Numbered from the stretch's first letter, positions 1 to 7,470 are shown. The stretch: 8,287 bases of DNA from an uncultured Sulfitobacter sp. (GCA_937923365.1 CALAIJ010000219.1:1-8287), one strand, 5' to 3'. Notes: a model not told the origin generated them from the sequence alone. Translations and numbers: made by a program.

Positions 1-304
1 GTTATAGGTCTTTCCGAAAAGAGCAGATCACGACATTGATCAGGCTTAAGCTGGAAGACCCATCCGCCAAACAGATCGGCGGCTGAGCCATCAGCAATCT
101 CTCATCCTGATGCCCTCTGTCGCGCAGCTGTTGGGACAATCACAGTTGCGCTGATGAAAGGCACCTTTCGCCCAGAGCACCTTTTCGCGTTAACTCGGGC
201 AGGTGGGGAGGCTTTACATTGATATACGCGCGGCTCCGTTCGGCGTTCTTGGTTTTGAAGTGGCGGATATCCTCGGGATGGCGCCCTCACTATCGTTCAA
301 GTGA
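1..304. other. Left-edge region with no defensible gene
   Basis: I read all six frames and found no gene I would defend. On the + strand a frame open from the window edge ends at a TGA at 84-86; it reads FRKEQITTLIRLKLEDPSAK near its end and could be the tail of a truncated gene, but I do not recognise it. On the minus strand a stretch from 286 down to a stop at 140 contains IRHFKTKNAERSRAYI, which looks protein-like but has no start codon with a ribosome site and no family I can name. A GTG-started minus frame (102-290) has arginine-, proline- and cysteine-rich composition typical of a shadow frame. The region is best read as degraded sequence next to a transposase relic. Confidence 0.5.
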
Positions 305-462
305 GTTGAGGAAATCGAGACCGGCCTGAATGTTCGCCACCGCCGAGTTGGCACGGTTGCTGCCTCAGAACGGCATATCCGTGGTCAGAGCGCGCAAACA
401 GAAAGGTGAGCACAGACAGGAACCACAAGTTCAACATCGCACCCACTCTGTTGGATCAAAGC
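305..462 (+). pseudogene. IS3-family transposase OrfB relic (frameshifted fragment)
   Basis: Three short segments in different frames line up with a region of IS3-family OrfB just before the DDE catalytic domain. Frame one (305-352) reads VEEIETGLNVRHRRVG. Frame two (354-404) reads RLLPQNGISVVRARKQK. Frame three (406-462) reads VSTDRNHKFNIAPTLLDQS. In intact members the order is similar: a GLNVGHRRVGRLM-like stretch, then NGISVVR, then TTDSNHKFNIAPNLL, leading into the DDE domain. The second frame change is explained by one extra G at about 405; the first lies at about 352-357. A TGA at 302-304 precedes the fragment, and nothing of the catalytic DDE domain follows. It is a dead fragment of about 50 codons. 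The family reading rests on remembered motif order; exact subgroup and boundaries are uncertain. Confidence 0.7.
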
Positions 463-612
463 GTTATTACTGATCGATCCCGTCTAAAGGGGGTGGGTTG
501 CACCAGCAATGCAAGTTGTTCCTAGATGAACAGGCGCATCGCATAATGGGTGCAACCGTAAGGCGGGAACCGCTGCAATCGTCCGCAATTCTACGGGCAA
601 ATCAAAGGACAC
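463..612. other. Intergenic region downstream of the RTX gene
   Basis: No coding region is visible. This is the 3' side of the minus-strand RTX gene. I looked for an intrinsic terminator: the minus-strand transcript has only a weak GCGG-TTC-CCGC hairpin (about 564-574) with no following U-run, so a Rho-independent terminator is not supported. The only other structure is the 9-bp inverted repeat at 496-557, listed separately. Confidence 0.5.
496..557. repeat. 9-bp inverted repeat with 44-bp spacer
   Basis: GGTTGCACC at 496-504 is the exact reverse complement of GGTGCAACC at 549-557. The two arms enclose 44 bases with little further complementarity. It lies between the transposase relic and the end of the RTX gene. 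It could be the stem of a long-range RNA hairpin at the end of the RTX transcript, a degraded end of a small mobile element, or chance. No target-site duplication is obvious. Confidence 0.35.
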
Positions 613-870
613 CTAGGTCAGCAACACGTCGCCTGCGTCAAAGTCGGACTTCAAAAGGTCTTCGATGAACAACACATCTCCGCCGCCGAAATCAATGCGC
701 AACCCTTCCGTCCGGTCAGACGCAAGAGCCAGAACGTCCGCCGCGAAATCGTTGAAACCAAAAGCGGTCAGGTCGATCTGGTCGATCCCGTCTTCCCAAT
801 CCTTGATCCGGTCAAAGCCGCCGCTGCCTGACGCGCTATCGGCGTAGATGAACACATCGCGCAGCCCGTC
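613..870 (-). other. C-terminal serralysin-like cap and type I secretion signal of the RTX protein
   Basis: Residues 2189-2274 follow the last nonapeptide. They carry DVFIYADSASGSGGFDRI, then KDWEDGIDQIDLTAFGF, a form well known from the C-terminal domain of serralysin-type RTX proteins. The protein ends with a DFGGGDVLFIEDL segment and the terminal residues DAGDVLLT. In type I substrates the uncleaved secretion signal lies in roughly the last 50-60 residues. That this protein uses such a route is inferred from family resemblance. Confidence 0.75.
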
Positions 871-3800
871 AAGAGTGCCCGCGCCGAACCCGCCTGTCAG
901 CCTGTCATCGCCCGCACCGCCGTCGATCACATCGAGCCCGTTTTCACCAAAGAGGAAGTCGTCGTCCGCGCCGCCCTCAAGCGTGTCGTTGTTGCCGCCG
1001 CCGCGCAGGTCGTCACTGCCCGCGTCCCCCATGAGGTTGTCGTTGCCAAGGTTGCCGCGCAATTCGTCATCGCCCGTGCCACCAATCAGGTCGTCGCTGT
1101 CGCGGCCCCCATAGAGGAAGTCACGCTCCGAGCCGCCATCCAGCACATCGGCCCCTGCCAAAGCGAACAGGATGTCTGACCCTGCCCCACCGTTGATCAC
1201 ATCGTCACCGTCACCGCCCCGGATAAGGTCATCCCCGGCGCCGCCTTCAAAGTGGTCATTGCCGCCCAGTCCTTTGATGACATCGTCGCCGTCACCGCCG
1301 TTCAGGAAATTGTTGCTGGTGTCGCCGACAAGCCGGTCGTCAAATGCGCTGCCTTGGATGTTCTCGATGTTGGCATAAGTGTCCTTGCCATCCGCGCCCC
1401 GCGACAGGGCAAAGTTGAGGTAGGCTTCCACCGACCCAGAGGCACTAGAGTAGTCCACGGTATCGCTGCCATCCCCGCCATCAAGGAAGTCATCGCCCAA
1501 GCCGCCAATCAGAATGTGGTCGCCGGAAATCCCGTAGATTTCATTGTCGCCTGCGTTGCCTGTTCCGGTCGAGGTGTGGAACAGTTGAAGGATCTCAACA
1601 AACTCGGGCAGGGAATAGTCAAAGTTGGCGTAGACGGTGTCGATGCCGCCCGCGTCTTCTTCGATAATCGTGAAGGGCGCGGGCGATGCCCCGACAAGAT
1701 CGTAGACGTCATCGCCCAGACCGCCTGCGACTTGCTGCACGTCGGCAGCATGGTGGAAATAATCATCAAACTGACTGCCAACGATGGCTTCGAACCCAAC
1801 AAAGCTGCCTTGAGCCGTCACCGTCTGGGTCACTGTGGCGATCTGCTCTTCTGCGTCTTCGATGCCTGAGACATTGCGCAGGATGTCAGATGCAGAGCGC
1901 GCCAGTGAGAAATCCAGCGCCCTGGCAAGGTCACCAGGCGTATAGGTCGTCTCTCCAAACGCGCGCGCCGAACTTGTGCCGTCATCAGCCCAAACATGGC
2001 TGTCCACATCGTAAGAGTAATCAAGTTCCGAAGCGGAGAGGACGCTGATCCCGCGCGTCGCACCGCTGTAGTCCAGTGTGTCAAAATCAGCGCCGCCATC
2101 GTAGTGATCGCCACTGCCATCTGCACCCCCGCGACCGGCGACGATGGTGTCATCGCCCGCACCGCCTTCGACCACATCCGCGCCCGCGCCATCCAGCAGG
2201 ATGTCGTCTCCGCCGAGACCTTGCAGAACGTCATCGCCCTCGCCGCCGTTCAGCACGTTGGCAGCGCCGTTGCCAGTCAGGCTGTCTTCTAATGCGCCGC
2301 CGGTTAGGTTTTCGATGTCCGACAGGATGTCGGTTTCGGTCTGGCCGGTGATCAGGATGTTATCGATTCCGAGCCGGTCATCTGCACCGCCACCAAAGCC
2401 TGCGCCAAAGGCCAGCGTGACATATTGATCCGGCGGGGTGAACGTCAGGCTGACGCGGTGCACATAGTCAGCGGCCGCCCCATACCCAAGGTCTGTTCCG
2501 CCCGCGATATTGTGCTCTACGGTCCACGCAACCGCCCCGTTGGAAGAGATCCCCGATGTAGCCGACGACCCCGCGGTAAAGGGGATCGAAACAAACCCGG
2601 CAGGTGTCGCAAGATCGAACGCTGTACCGTTCCAACTGTCGATTTCGATCATGTCGAACGACACGGTGATCGGGCCGGTATGATCGGGTCCGATGTCGAA
2701 CGTCTTTTGCACCTCGGGGATGGATGTGCGCGAGACAGGGCCAAAGAATGTCCCCTGTCCGGGCAATGTGCCGGTCAAATCTTCCGCGATGCCGGTACCT
2801 GCATCCTCAAAACCCGCGACCCCGCCTTCAAAGTCATCACGGTGCAAAATCTGCAACCGAGTTGCCGTTCCGCCACCCGAGACACCCAGATCAGCGGTCA
2901 CCCGGGCAATTGATCCTGCGGCATAGCTTTGCTGGACCCCGTTCAGACCGACCAGATCAATCCCGGCAAAGCTGTAGCTGGCCGTGTCGATGCCCGCGCC
3001 ACCTTCAAGCGTGTTGTTGCCCGTGCCACCATGCAGGGCATCATCGCCTGCCTGACCGCGCAGGCGGTCATCGCCCGCATTGCCGTATAGTACATCGCCC
3101 ACCCCTTCGCCAAAGGGGACGCCACCACCTTCGCCTTCGATCAGGTCATCACCATCGCCGCCGGTCAGAAGGTTGCCGCCTGCGTCACCCCGGATCGTAT
3201 CGGCATAGCGGGTCCCCGACACGCCTTCGATGCCTGAATAGGTCAGCCCCACCGCGGCGCCGGCATTTGCGGCACTGTCTGAAAGGTCAAATGTGAGCGG
3301 ATCATCTTCTGGCTGCGCGCCATATACACCCGAGAAGGAAACGATGTCCTGACCATCCCCGCCGGACAAGCTCAGGCTTCCGTCTACAAGACCCGCGGCC
3401 AAACCGTTGAGAACGAAGATATCGTCATCCGCCAGCTCTTCGCCTTCGGCGTTTTCGGCAACTGCCGGTCCCCCAATGACTTCACCCGAGGCGCCATTCG
3501 CATCAGATGTAACAGACACGGTATCGTTCCCGAGGCCCAGTTCGACCCGACCCCCCTCGGCCAGATCCGCAACGACCCGGTCATCACCATCGCCAGTGAG
3601 CACTTCAAGATCAGCGTTACGTGAGGCATAGATAAGATCGTTGCCTGCGGCTGTATCGTAGAACTGAAACTGCCCGCTGATGCGGTCATCGAAATCGCCT
3701 GTGATGAGCCGCTCAAAGCCGCCGATCTCTGCAGAGGGCGTTGTAAAGAACACCTCGCTTCCGGTGAGCGCCCAGTCGCCACCCTGCAAACTGCCAAAGG

Positions 3801-6800
3801 ATTCCCAGCGTTGATTTTCCACCTGCGAAAGGTCCAGCGTATCGACGCCCGCGCCACCGTAATAGGCTTCGCCTTCGGTGAAACCAGCAGCCGTCAGAAC
3901 GACCAGATCGTCGCCGTCGCCGCCTTTGACGACCTGTCGACCTTTGCCCACATAAAACGTGTCATCGCCACCAAGGCCGTTCATCGTGATCCTGTCACTG
4001 TCCGCGTTCAGCGCGGCCACGAATGTATCGGCGTTGTCGCCGCCAAAAATGCTTTCGATACCAGTGAATGCATCCTGCGCGACTTCGACATCTGCCGCAT
4101 CGAACCGTGTGACAATGCCTGCGGCCACATCAACATCAATGCGCCCGTCAAGCTCAGCCAAGGGATTTGCGGCAAGTGTTTGTTGCGTGATGCGCAACAC
4201 TTCGGACCCGAAATTGCCAGACGGCGGGGCAAGGCGCACTTCGTCCAGACCGATATTGTCAGGCCCATTCCGGTAAGACCCCCGGATATAGAGCCCGTCA
4301 AGGCTGGATAAAACCCGCAGCAGCTCGGCTTCGCTTGGGGCCGTATTCGTGCCTTCGATTGTCCAGTTTTCCGGGTTCAGCTCAATCGCTTTGCGTTCCC
4401 AAGTCGTGCTCAGTGAATTGTTCGCAACCACGTCTGCGACCAGCGTTGTGCCACCGCCAACAAGGGCGATTTCGGAATCTTGGGAGGCCTGAAGGCCCGT
4501 GCCCGTCACCTGCCGCGTGGCGAATTCCAAGCGCCCGCCAAGCATGGCGGACTGATCACCAAGAAAGGCGTCGGGTGCCGCAAACCACAGCGGATCTGCC
4601 AGCGTATCGGATGATTCAATCCAGCTGCCCGCGTTGCCAAAGTTGGCATTGACCGTCAGCAAACCGTCCGTGGTTTCCAACTGGGAAAAGGCCGCGCCAA
4701 GGGGTTTGGACTCAAGGGTCCAGCCTTCCGTTGAGTTGTTCCTGAACTGCGAGACGATCTGACCTTCCACCGGCTGCGCGGACATTACAAAGTTGTCCAG
4801 CCGGGTCACTTCGCTTGGGTTGGGGGAGCGGTCGGCCAAAATCTCAATCGCGGTGAGATTGGACAGCACGGTCGCAATGTCGACGTCCGATGCAAGCGCG
4901 CCTGAGCCTTCGGCGGCGCTGCTTGAGGTAAACACCCTGCGCCAGCTGTCCTCTTCGGCCAAGCCGATCGTGAAGCTCTGCCAGCCCAGTGCGGGGTCAA
5001 TGGCAATGTCCGCCTCCAGCCGGGTCGTGCCATCCGTGCCGCCCACCAGCGTGACACCAAGACTGAAAGGGATGACAGCAAAGGTATCCATGTCGAAGGA
5101 AATCCGCCCGCCGATCATTTGCGATTGGTCGCCGAGGAACTGCGCACCAGCAAGGAAACTGTCCCGCGCGCTAGAGGTATCGGCCTGCTGCAAGTAGCCG
5201 CCATCGCCGGGGGAGCCCGCGCCATCAACAGAGTGCGACAGCACCGGCGCGTTGCTGGTCCAGCCGTCCAGATCGGTGTCGAAGCTTGAAAAGATCGTCG
5301 CAAAACCACCATAGGTCAGCGCGTCAAATCCTGCACCGCCGTCAACCTGCTGTGCGACCGCTGTGGGATCGAGGATGATCAGGTCATCGCCGACGCCACC
5401 CAACAGTTGGTTCGCACCACCGTCGCCAATCAGGATATCGCTGCCTTCGTTCCCTTCAAGCCGGTCGGCGCCGCCAAAGCCGCGCAACAGATCGGACCCA
5501 GCACCGCCTGCAAGGCGCTCAACATAAGTGCCATTGGCCGCGTCATCGTCGATGTTCTGAATGTCACGGCCAAAGATCAGATCGTCAAAGTCCGAACCTT
5601 CGATGCGCTCAATGCTGGTGAAGGACGCCGTGGAGGTAAAGAGCGTGGCTCGCCCCTCAGCCGCACCAAGGTCGGCGCGCTCTCCGTTGGCGCGGGTGCT
5701 GGCGGCGAATGTCGCCTCATCCAGCCCCAGGCCGCCGATCAGTTCATCCCTGACACCGGCAAAATTGGGGCCTGCATCCAGCACGTCGTCGCCGATACCC
5801 CCGTTGAGGGCATCTTGGAACCGTGAGCCGATCAGGTGGTCGTTTCCGCCACCGCCATTCAGCACCACGCCTGTGCCGTTTGCATCCGTCCCGGAGCCCG
5901 CTGCCGTGGCGATCAGAAAGTCACGCTCGTCCGCATCGCTGCGGGTCACGACGCCGGTGAAGCCTGCTGCAAAAATCTCCAATCCGTTGCGCAGGTCGTC
6001 CACAGAAATCTCAAGGTCATCAAAGACAAAGGTTTCCACGTTTCGGACGCGGTCGATCCCATCCCCGGCTAGATTTGCAAGGGGCGCCACATGGCTGACG
6101 ATGATGTCGCCCGTGGTATTGGTGGCGTCTTCGGCAAATTCGATCAGATATTCGGAGATGTCGCCCGAGAACAGGACCATATCGCCCGAGGCTTCGTCCT
6201 TGCCGCCGTCAATGACATCGTCGCCAGCACCGCCGTTGAAAATGTCGGCGAAGTCTTCGGCGCCGATCAGCTGGTCAATGCCAAGGCCGCCTGACAGGAG
6301 CTGCCGCACCTGGGCCAACTTGCTGCCCAAGGTGTCATTCCCATCGGTGCCGACAACAAATTCGTGGGGGGCGCCCGAGCCGTCAGGCTCAATGCCTGAG
6401 AAGATCGAAGGCTTGATCGCGTCCACCGCCCGGTCAAGCAGGCCGTCCGGACCTGTCAGCCCCAATGAAATTCCCAGATCGGGCGGGGAGATCTGGTCCA
6501 CAATATCGTCCAGTATCGTGCCGCCATCGAACGGATTCAGAATATCGACGTCGGGCAGCAAGGCGCCCAAGGCCTCGCTCAACGCATCAAACAGCTTGTT
6601 GACCCCAATCGCGTCAAGGATCGGGTCCAGAATGGGGTTTACCACTTTGTCGAAAACAAAGTCGCTGGCATCCAAGGCCCAGCGGATTGGTCTGAGGGCG
6701 GCATCCAGAATGTTCAAAGGTTCCTGCAGGAACTTGAACTTATCAATGATGGCGCAAAGGTCCGCTTCCATTTGCTGCGCGGTGCGCAAGGGGTTGCCCG

Positions 6801-7437
6801 CCACCGCATCATTGAAGGCCTCCAGTTTGCCCGCGACGCTATCGGGGTCGGACTCTGTGCCAAATGTGGTGTTCACAAATTCGGCGGCAGCGTGGGGCAG
6901 GAATACAATCACATCCACGGCTTGCGCCAGATCATCGATGCCCTGTTCAAGGTCGGTGCCCTCGACCAGCGCGCCTGCGGTGTTCAGGGCATCAACGGTT
7001 TCCTGAACCGGTTCGCGGCGTTCATCGAATTGCGCCCGTTTTTCACCGACATTGTCTTCCAGCTCCTGAATTTTGGCGATCGCGTCGTCAATTTTATTCT
7101 TGATAGACGTGACGGGACTACTTTCATCGATCTTCTTGGCCTTTGCCTCGACCTGCTCGACCGCGCGTTCGATGTCTTTGACAACGCGCTCCAGCGGGTT
7201 GAAGACGCGCCCCAAGGGCCCCACCTTGCTGAGCAGGTTCATCACATCGCCGATACCGCCGATGATTTTGGCAATGTCGTCGGCCTTGTCTTCGATGCGG
7301 CCAAAGACGCCTACTGCCCATTTGACATCCTCGACCCCTTCACGGGCGGACCCAACAGCGCCTTGGACTTTGCCGATGTTGTCGGATGCCGTCTGAAGTT
7401 CCGAACTGAAATCAATAAGTGTCATGCCCGCGGTCAT
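613..7437 (-). CDS. Giant secreted RTX calcium-binding protein with laminin-B-like domains
   Basis: A 2274-residue protein, probably exported by a type I secretion system and folded extracellularly by calcium. Order: residues 1-355, helical and amphipathic with no cleavable signal peptide; RTX blocks near 361-415, 523-580 and 640-715; two laminin-B-like domains (716-883, 896-1069); RTX-rich sequence (1105-1490); a beta-sandwich-like insert (1532-1699); RTX (1720-1773); a VEILQL-type RTX-linked module (about 1917-1970); 16 nonapeptides (2046-2189); and a serralysin-like C-terminal cap (2190-2274) ending in acidic and hydrophobic residues. I see one cysteine (Cys228), as usual for such substrates. 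The ATG at 7437 is preceded by AAGGA with a 7-base spacer; a second ATG at residue 5 lacks this. The frame is uninterrupted. There is no protease HExxH motif or other catalytic signature. Role is unknown: adhesin, matrix protein and membrane-active toxin all remain possible. No transporter genes lie nearby in the window. Confidence 0.95.
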   Translation of the reverse strand: MTAGMTLIDFSSELQTASDNIGKVQGAVGSAREGVEDVKWAVGVFGRIEDKADDIAKIIGGIGDVMNLLSKVGPLGRVFNPLERVVKDIERAVEQVEAKAKKIDESSPVTSIKNKIDDAIAKIQELEDNVGEKRAQFDERREPVQETVDALNTAGALVEGTDLEQGIDDLAQAVDVIVFLPHAAAEFVNTTFGTESDPDSVAGKLEAFNDAVAGNPLRTAQQMEADLCAIIDKFKFLQEPLNILDAALRPIRWALDASDFVFDKVVNPILDPILDAIGVNKLFDALSEALGALLPDVDILNPFDGGTILDDIVDQISPPDLGISLGLTGPDGLLDRAVDAIKPSIFSGIEPDGSGAPHEFVVGTDGNDTLGSKLAQVRQLLSGGLGIDQLIGAEDFADIFNGGAGDDVIDGGKDEASGDMVLFSGDISEYLIEFAEDATNTTGDIIVSHVAPLANLAGDGIDRVRNVETFVFDDLEISVDDLRNGLEIFAAGFTGVVTRSDADERDFLIATAAGSGTDANGTGVVLNGGGGNDHLIGSRFQDALNGGIGDDVLDAGPNFAGVRDELIGGLGLDEATFAASTRANGERADLGAAEGRATLFTSTASFTSIERIEGSDFDDLIFGRDIQNIDDDAANGTYVERLAGGAGSDLLRGFGGADRLEGNEGSDILIGDGGANQLLGGVGDDLIILDPTAVAQQVDGGAGFDALTYGGFATIFSSFDTDLDGWTSNAPVLSHSVDGAGSPGDGGYLQQADTSSARDSFLAGAQFLGDQSQMIGGRISFDMDTFAVIPFSLGVTLVGGTDGTTRLEADIAIDPALGWQSFTIGLAEEDSWRRVFTSSSAAEGSGALASDVDIATVLSNLTAIEILADRSPNPSEVTRLDNFVMSAQPVEGQIVSQFRNNSTEGWTLESKPLGAAFSQLETTDGLLTVNANFGNAGSWIESSDTLADPLWFAAPDAFLGDQSAMLGGRLEFATRQVTGTGLQASQDSEIALVGGGTTLVADVVANNSLSTTWERKAIELNPENWTIEGTNTAPSEAELLRVLSSLDGLYIRGSYRNGPDNIGLDEVRLAPPSGNFGSEVLRITQQTLAANPLAELDGRIDVDVAAGIVTRFDAADVEVAQDAFTGIESIFGGDNADTFVAALNADSDRITMNGLGGDDTFYVGKGRQVVKGGDGDDLVVLTAAGFTEGEAYYGGAGVDTLDLSQVENQRWESFGSLQGGDWALTGSEVFFTTPSAEIGGFERLITGDFDDRISGQFQFYDTAAGNDLIYASRNADLEVLTGDGDDRVVADLAEGGRVELGLGNDTVSVTSDANGASGEVIGGPAVAENAEGEELADDDIFVLNGLAAGLVDGSLSLSGGDGQDIVSFSGVYGAQPEDDPLTFDLSDSAANAGAAVGLTYSGIEGVSGTRYADTIRGDAGGNLLTGGDGDDLIEGEGGGVPFGEGVGDVLYGNAGDDRLRGQAGDDALHGGTGNNTLEGGAGIDTASYSFAGIDLVGLNGVQQSYAAGSIARVTADLGVSGGGTATRLQILHRDDFEGGVAGFEDAGTGIAEDLTGTLPGQGTFFGPVSRTSIPEVQKTFDIGPDHTGPITVSFDMIEIDSWNGTAFDLATPAGFVSIPFTAGSSATSGISSNGAVAWTVEHNIAGGTDLGYGAAADYVHRVSLTFTPPDQYVTLAFGAGFGGGADDRLGIDNILITGQTETDILSDIENLTGGALEDSLTGNGAANVLNGGEGDDVLQGLGGDDILLDGAGADVVEGGAGDDTIVAGRGGADGSGDHYDGGADFDTLDYSGATRGISVLSASELDYSYDVDSHVWADDGTSSARAFGETTYTPGDLARALDFSLARSASDILRNVSGIEDAEEQIATVTQTVTAQGSFVGFEAIVGSQFDDYFHHAADVQQVAGGLGDDVYDLVGASPAPFTIIEEDAGGIDTVYANFDYSLPEFVEILQLFHTSTGTGNAGDNEIYGISGDHILIGGLGDDFLDGGDGSDTVDYSSASGSVEAYLNFALSRGADGKDTYANIENIQGSAFDDRLVGDTSNNFLNGGDGDDVIKGLGGNDHFEGGAGDDLIRGGDGDDVINGGAGSDILFALAGADVLDGGSERDFLYGGRDSDDLIGGTGDDELRGNLGNDNLMGDAGSDDLRGGGNNDTLEGGADDDFLFGENGLDVIDGGAGDDRLTGGFGAGTLDGLRDVFIYADSASGSGGFDRIKDWEDGIDQIDLTAFGFNDFAADVLALASDRTEGLRIDFGGGDVLFIEDLLKSDFDAGDVLLT
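871..1302 (-). repeat. Tandem array of 16 RTX nonapeptide units (27 bp each)
   Basis: Residues 2046-2189 divide without gaps into 16 units of nine residues. Units 1-5 and 15 fit GGxGxDxUx well (NGGDGDDVI, EGGAGDDLI, DGGAGDDRL). Others depart from it: FALAGADVL, DGGSERDFL, YGGRDSDDL, RGNLGNDNL, FGENGLDVI and TGGFGAGTL lack one or more calcium-ligand glycines or aspartates. In known RTX structures such arrays wind into a parallel beta-roll with calcium held between adjacent turns. The upstream units SAFDDRL and VGDTSNNFL look like a degenerate lead-in. Confidence 0.85.
2119..2280 (-). repeat. Internal RTX block of six nonapeptide-like units
   Basis: Residues 1720-1773 split into nine-residue units, including LNGGEGDDV, LQGLGGDDI, LLDGAGADV and VEGGAGDDT. 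The block directly follows the beta-sandwich-like insert and precedes a DHYDGGADFDTLDYSG segment typical of the ends of RTX beta-rolls. Similar blocks occur elsewhere in the protein, for instance around 2985-3200, where YGNAGDDRL, RGQAGDDAL, HGGTGNNTL and EGGAGIDTA are consecutive. Confidence 0.75.
2341..2844 (-). other. Beta-sandwich-like insert between RTX blocks
   Basis: Residues about 1532-1699 break the RTX pattern. They begin HRDDFEGGVAGFED, include VQKTFDIGPDHTGPITVSFD, then EIDSWNGTAFDL, and end near GIDNILITGQ. A DFE...GW/GF start, an EIDSWN strand and a closing GIDNI strand are features I associate with jelly-roll, carbohydrate-binding-like modules in extracellular proteins of marine Alphaproteobacteria. 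The fold call comes from pattern only. Its ligand cannot be read from sequence. Confidence 0.5.
4231..5292 (-). other. Two tandem laminin-B-like domains
   Basis: Domain one spans residues 716-883 and domain two 896-1069. Both start with an aromatic residue then a GW motif (FDTDLDGWT; FRNNSTEGWT). Both share a mid-domain block (FLGDQSQMIGGRISF; FLGDQSAMLGGRLEF), then a VGG strand (TLVGGTDGTTRLEAD; ALVGGGTTLVAD), a W-centred strand (GWQSFTIGL; TWERKAIEL), and a closing L-D strand (TRLDNF; GLDEV). This layout matches the laminin B (domain IV) family seen in metazoan laminins and in many bacterial exported proteins. The pair looks like an old internal duplication. A role in binding matrix or glycans is possible but not shown. 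Confidence 0.65.
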
Positions 7438-7444
7438 GGAAATA

Positions 7445-7449
7445 TCCTT
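7445..7449 (-). promoter_or_regulatory. Ribosome-binding site of the RTX gene
   Basis: The minus strand reads AAGGA here, seven bases before the ATG at 7437. This decides between two close in-frame ATGs (7437 and 7425): only the first has a well-placed Shine-Dalgarno sequence. Confidence 0.8.
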
Positions 7450-7451
7450 GA

Positions 7452-7470
7452 GTCATAAAAAATTTATGAC
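7452..7470. promoter_or_regulatory. Perfect 19-bp palindrome in the RTX gene leader
   Basis: GTCATAAA at 7452-7459 and TTTATGAC at 7463-7470 are exact reverse complements separated by three A's. It lies three to four bases upstream of the RTX ribosome site, in an AT-rich pocket within otherwise GC-rich DNA. A weak promoter match on the minus strand, TTGAAC (7487-7482) and TAAATT (7466-7461) with a 15-base spacer, would place the palindrome over the -10 region, so an operator is plausible. It could also form a small hairpin in the mRNA leader next to the ribosome site. I do not recognise it as a site for a known regulator. Confidence 0.45.

Noticed and set aside
3..86. Open + strand frame from the window edge ending at TGA 84-86, with FRKEQITTLIRLKLED
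   Set aside because: It slightly resembles the start of IS3 OrfA proteins (F-x-x-EQI), but only about 27 codons are seen, there is no conserved continuation, and it could be any gene tail.
140..286. Minus-strand stretch containing IRHFKTKNAERSRAYINV
   Set aside because: It reads like real protein, but it is under 50 codons, has no supported start and matches no family I can name. It may be a gene fragment, but that cannot be claimed.
102..290. GTG-started minus-strand frame of 62 codons
   Set aside because: There is no ribosome site, composition is rich in Arg, Pro and Cys, and another frame over the same DNA looks more protein-like.
560..580. Possible Rho-independent terminator after the RTX gene
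   Set aside because: The GCGG-TTC-CCGC hairpin is only four base pairs and is not followed by a T-run on the minus strand.
871..1302. Possible CRISPR-like regular repeats of 27 bp
   Set aside because: The periodicity is explained exactly by RTX nonapeptide codons, with no unique spacers and no conserved direct repeat.
5561..7006. Long + strand open frame of 481 codons opposite the RTX gene
   Set aside because: It is a shadow of the RTX gene, caused by biased codon use in GC-rich DNA; its composition is dominated by Ser, Pro and Arg and it has no domain.
6772..7458. + strand open frame of 228 codons opposite the RTX N-terminus
   Set aside because: It is antisense to a well-supported gene with a good ribosome site, and shows no recognisable domain or start signal of its own.
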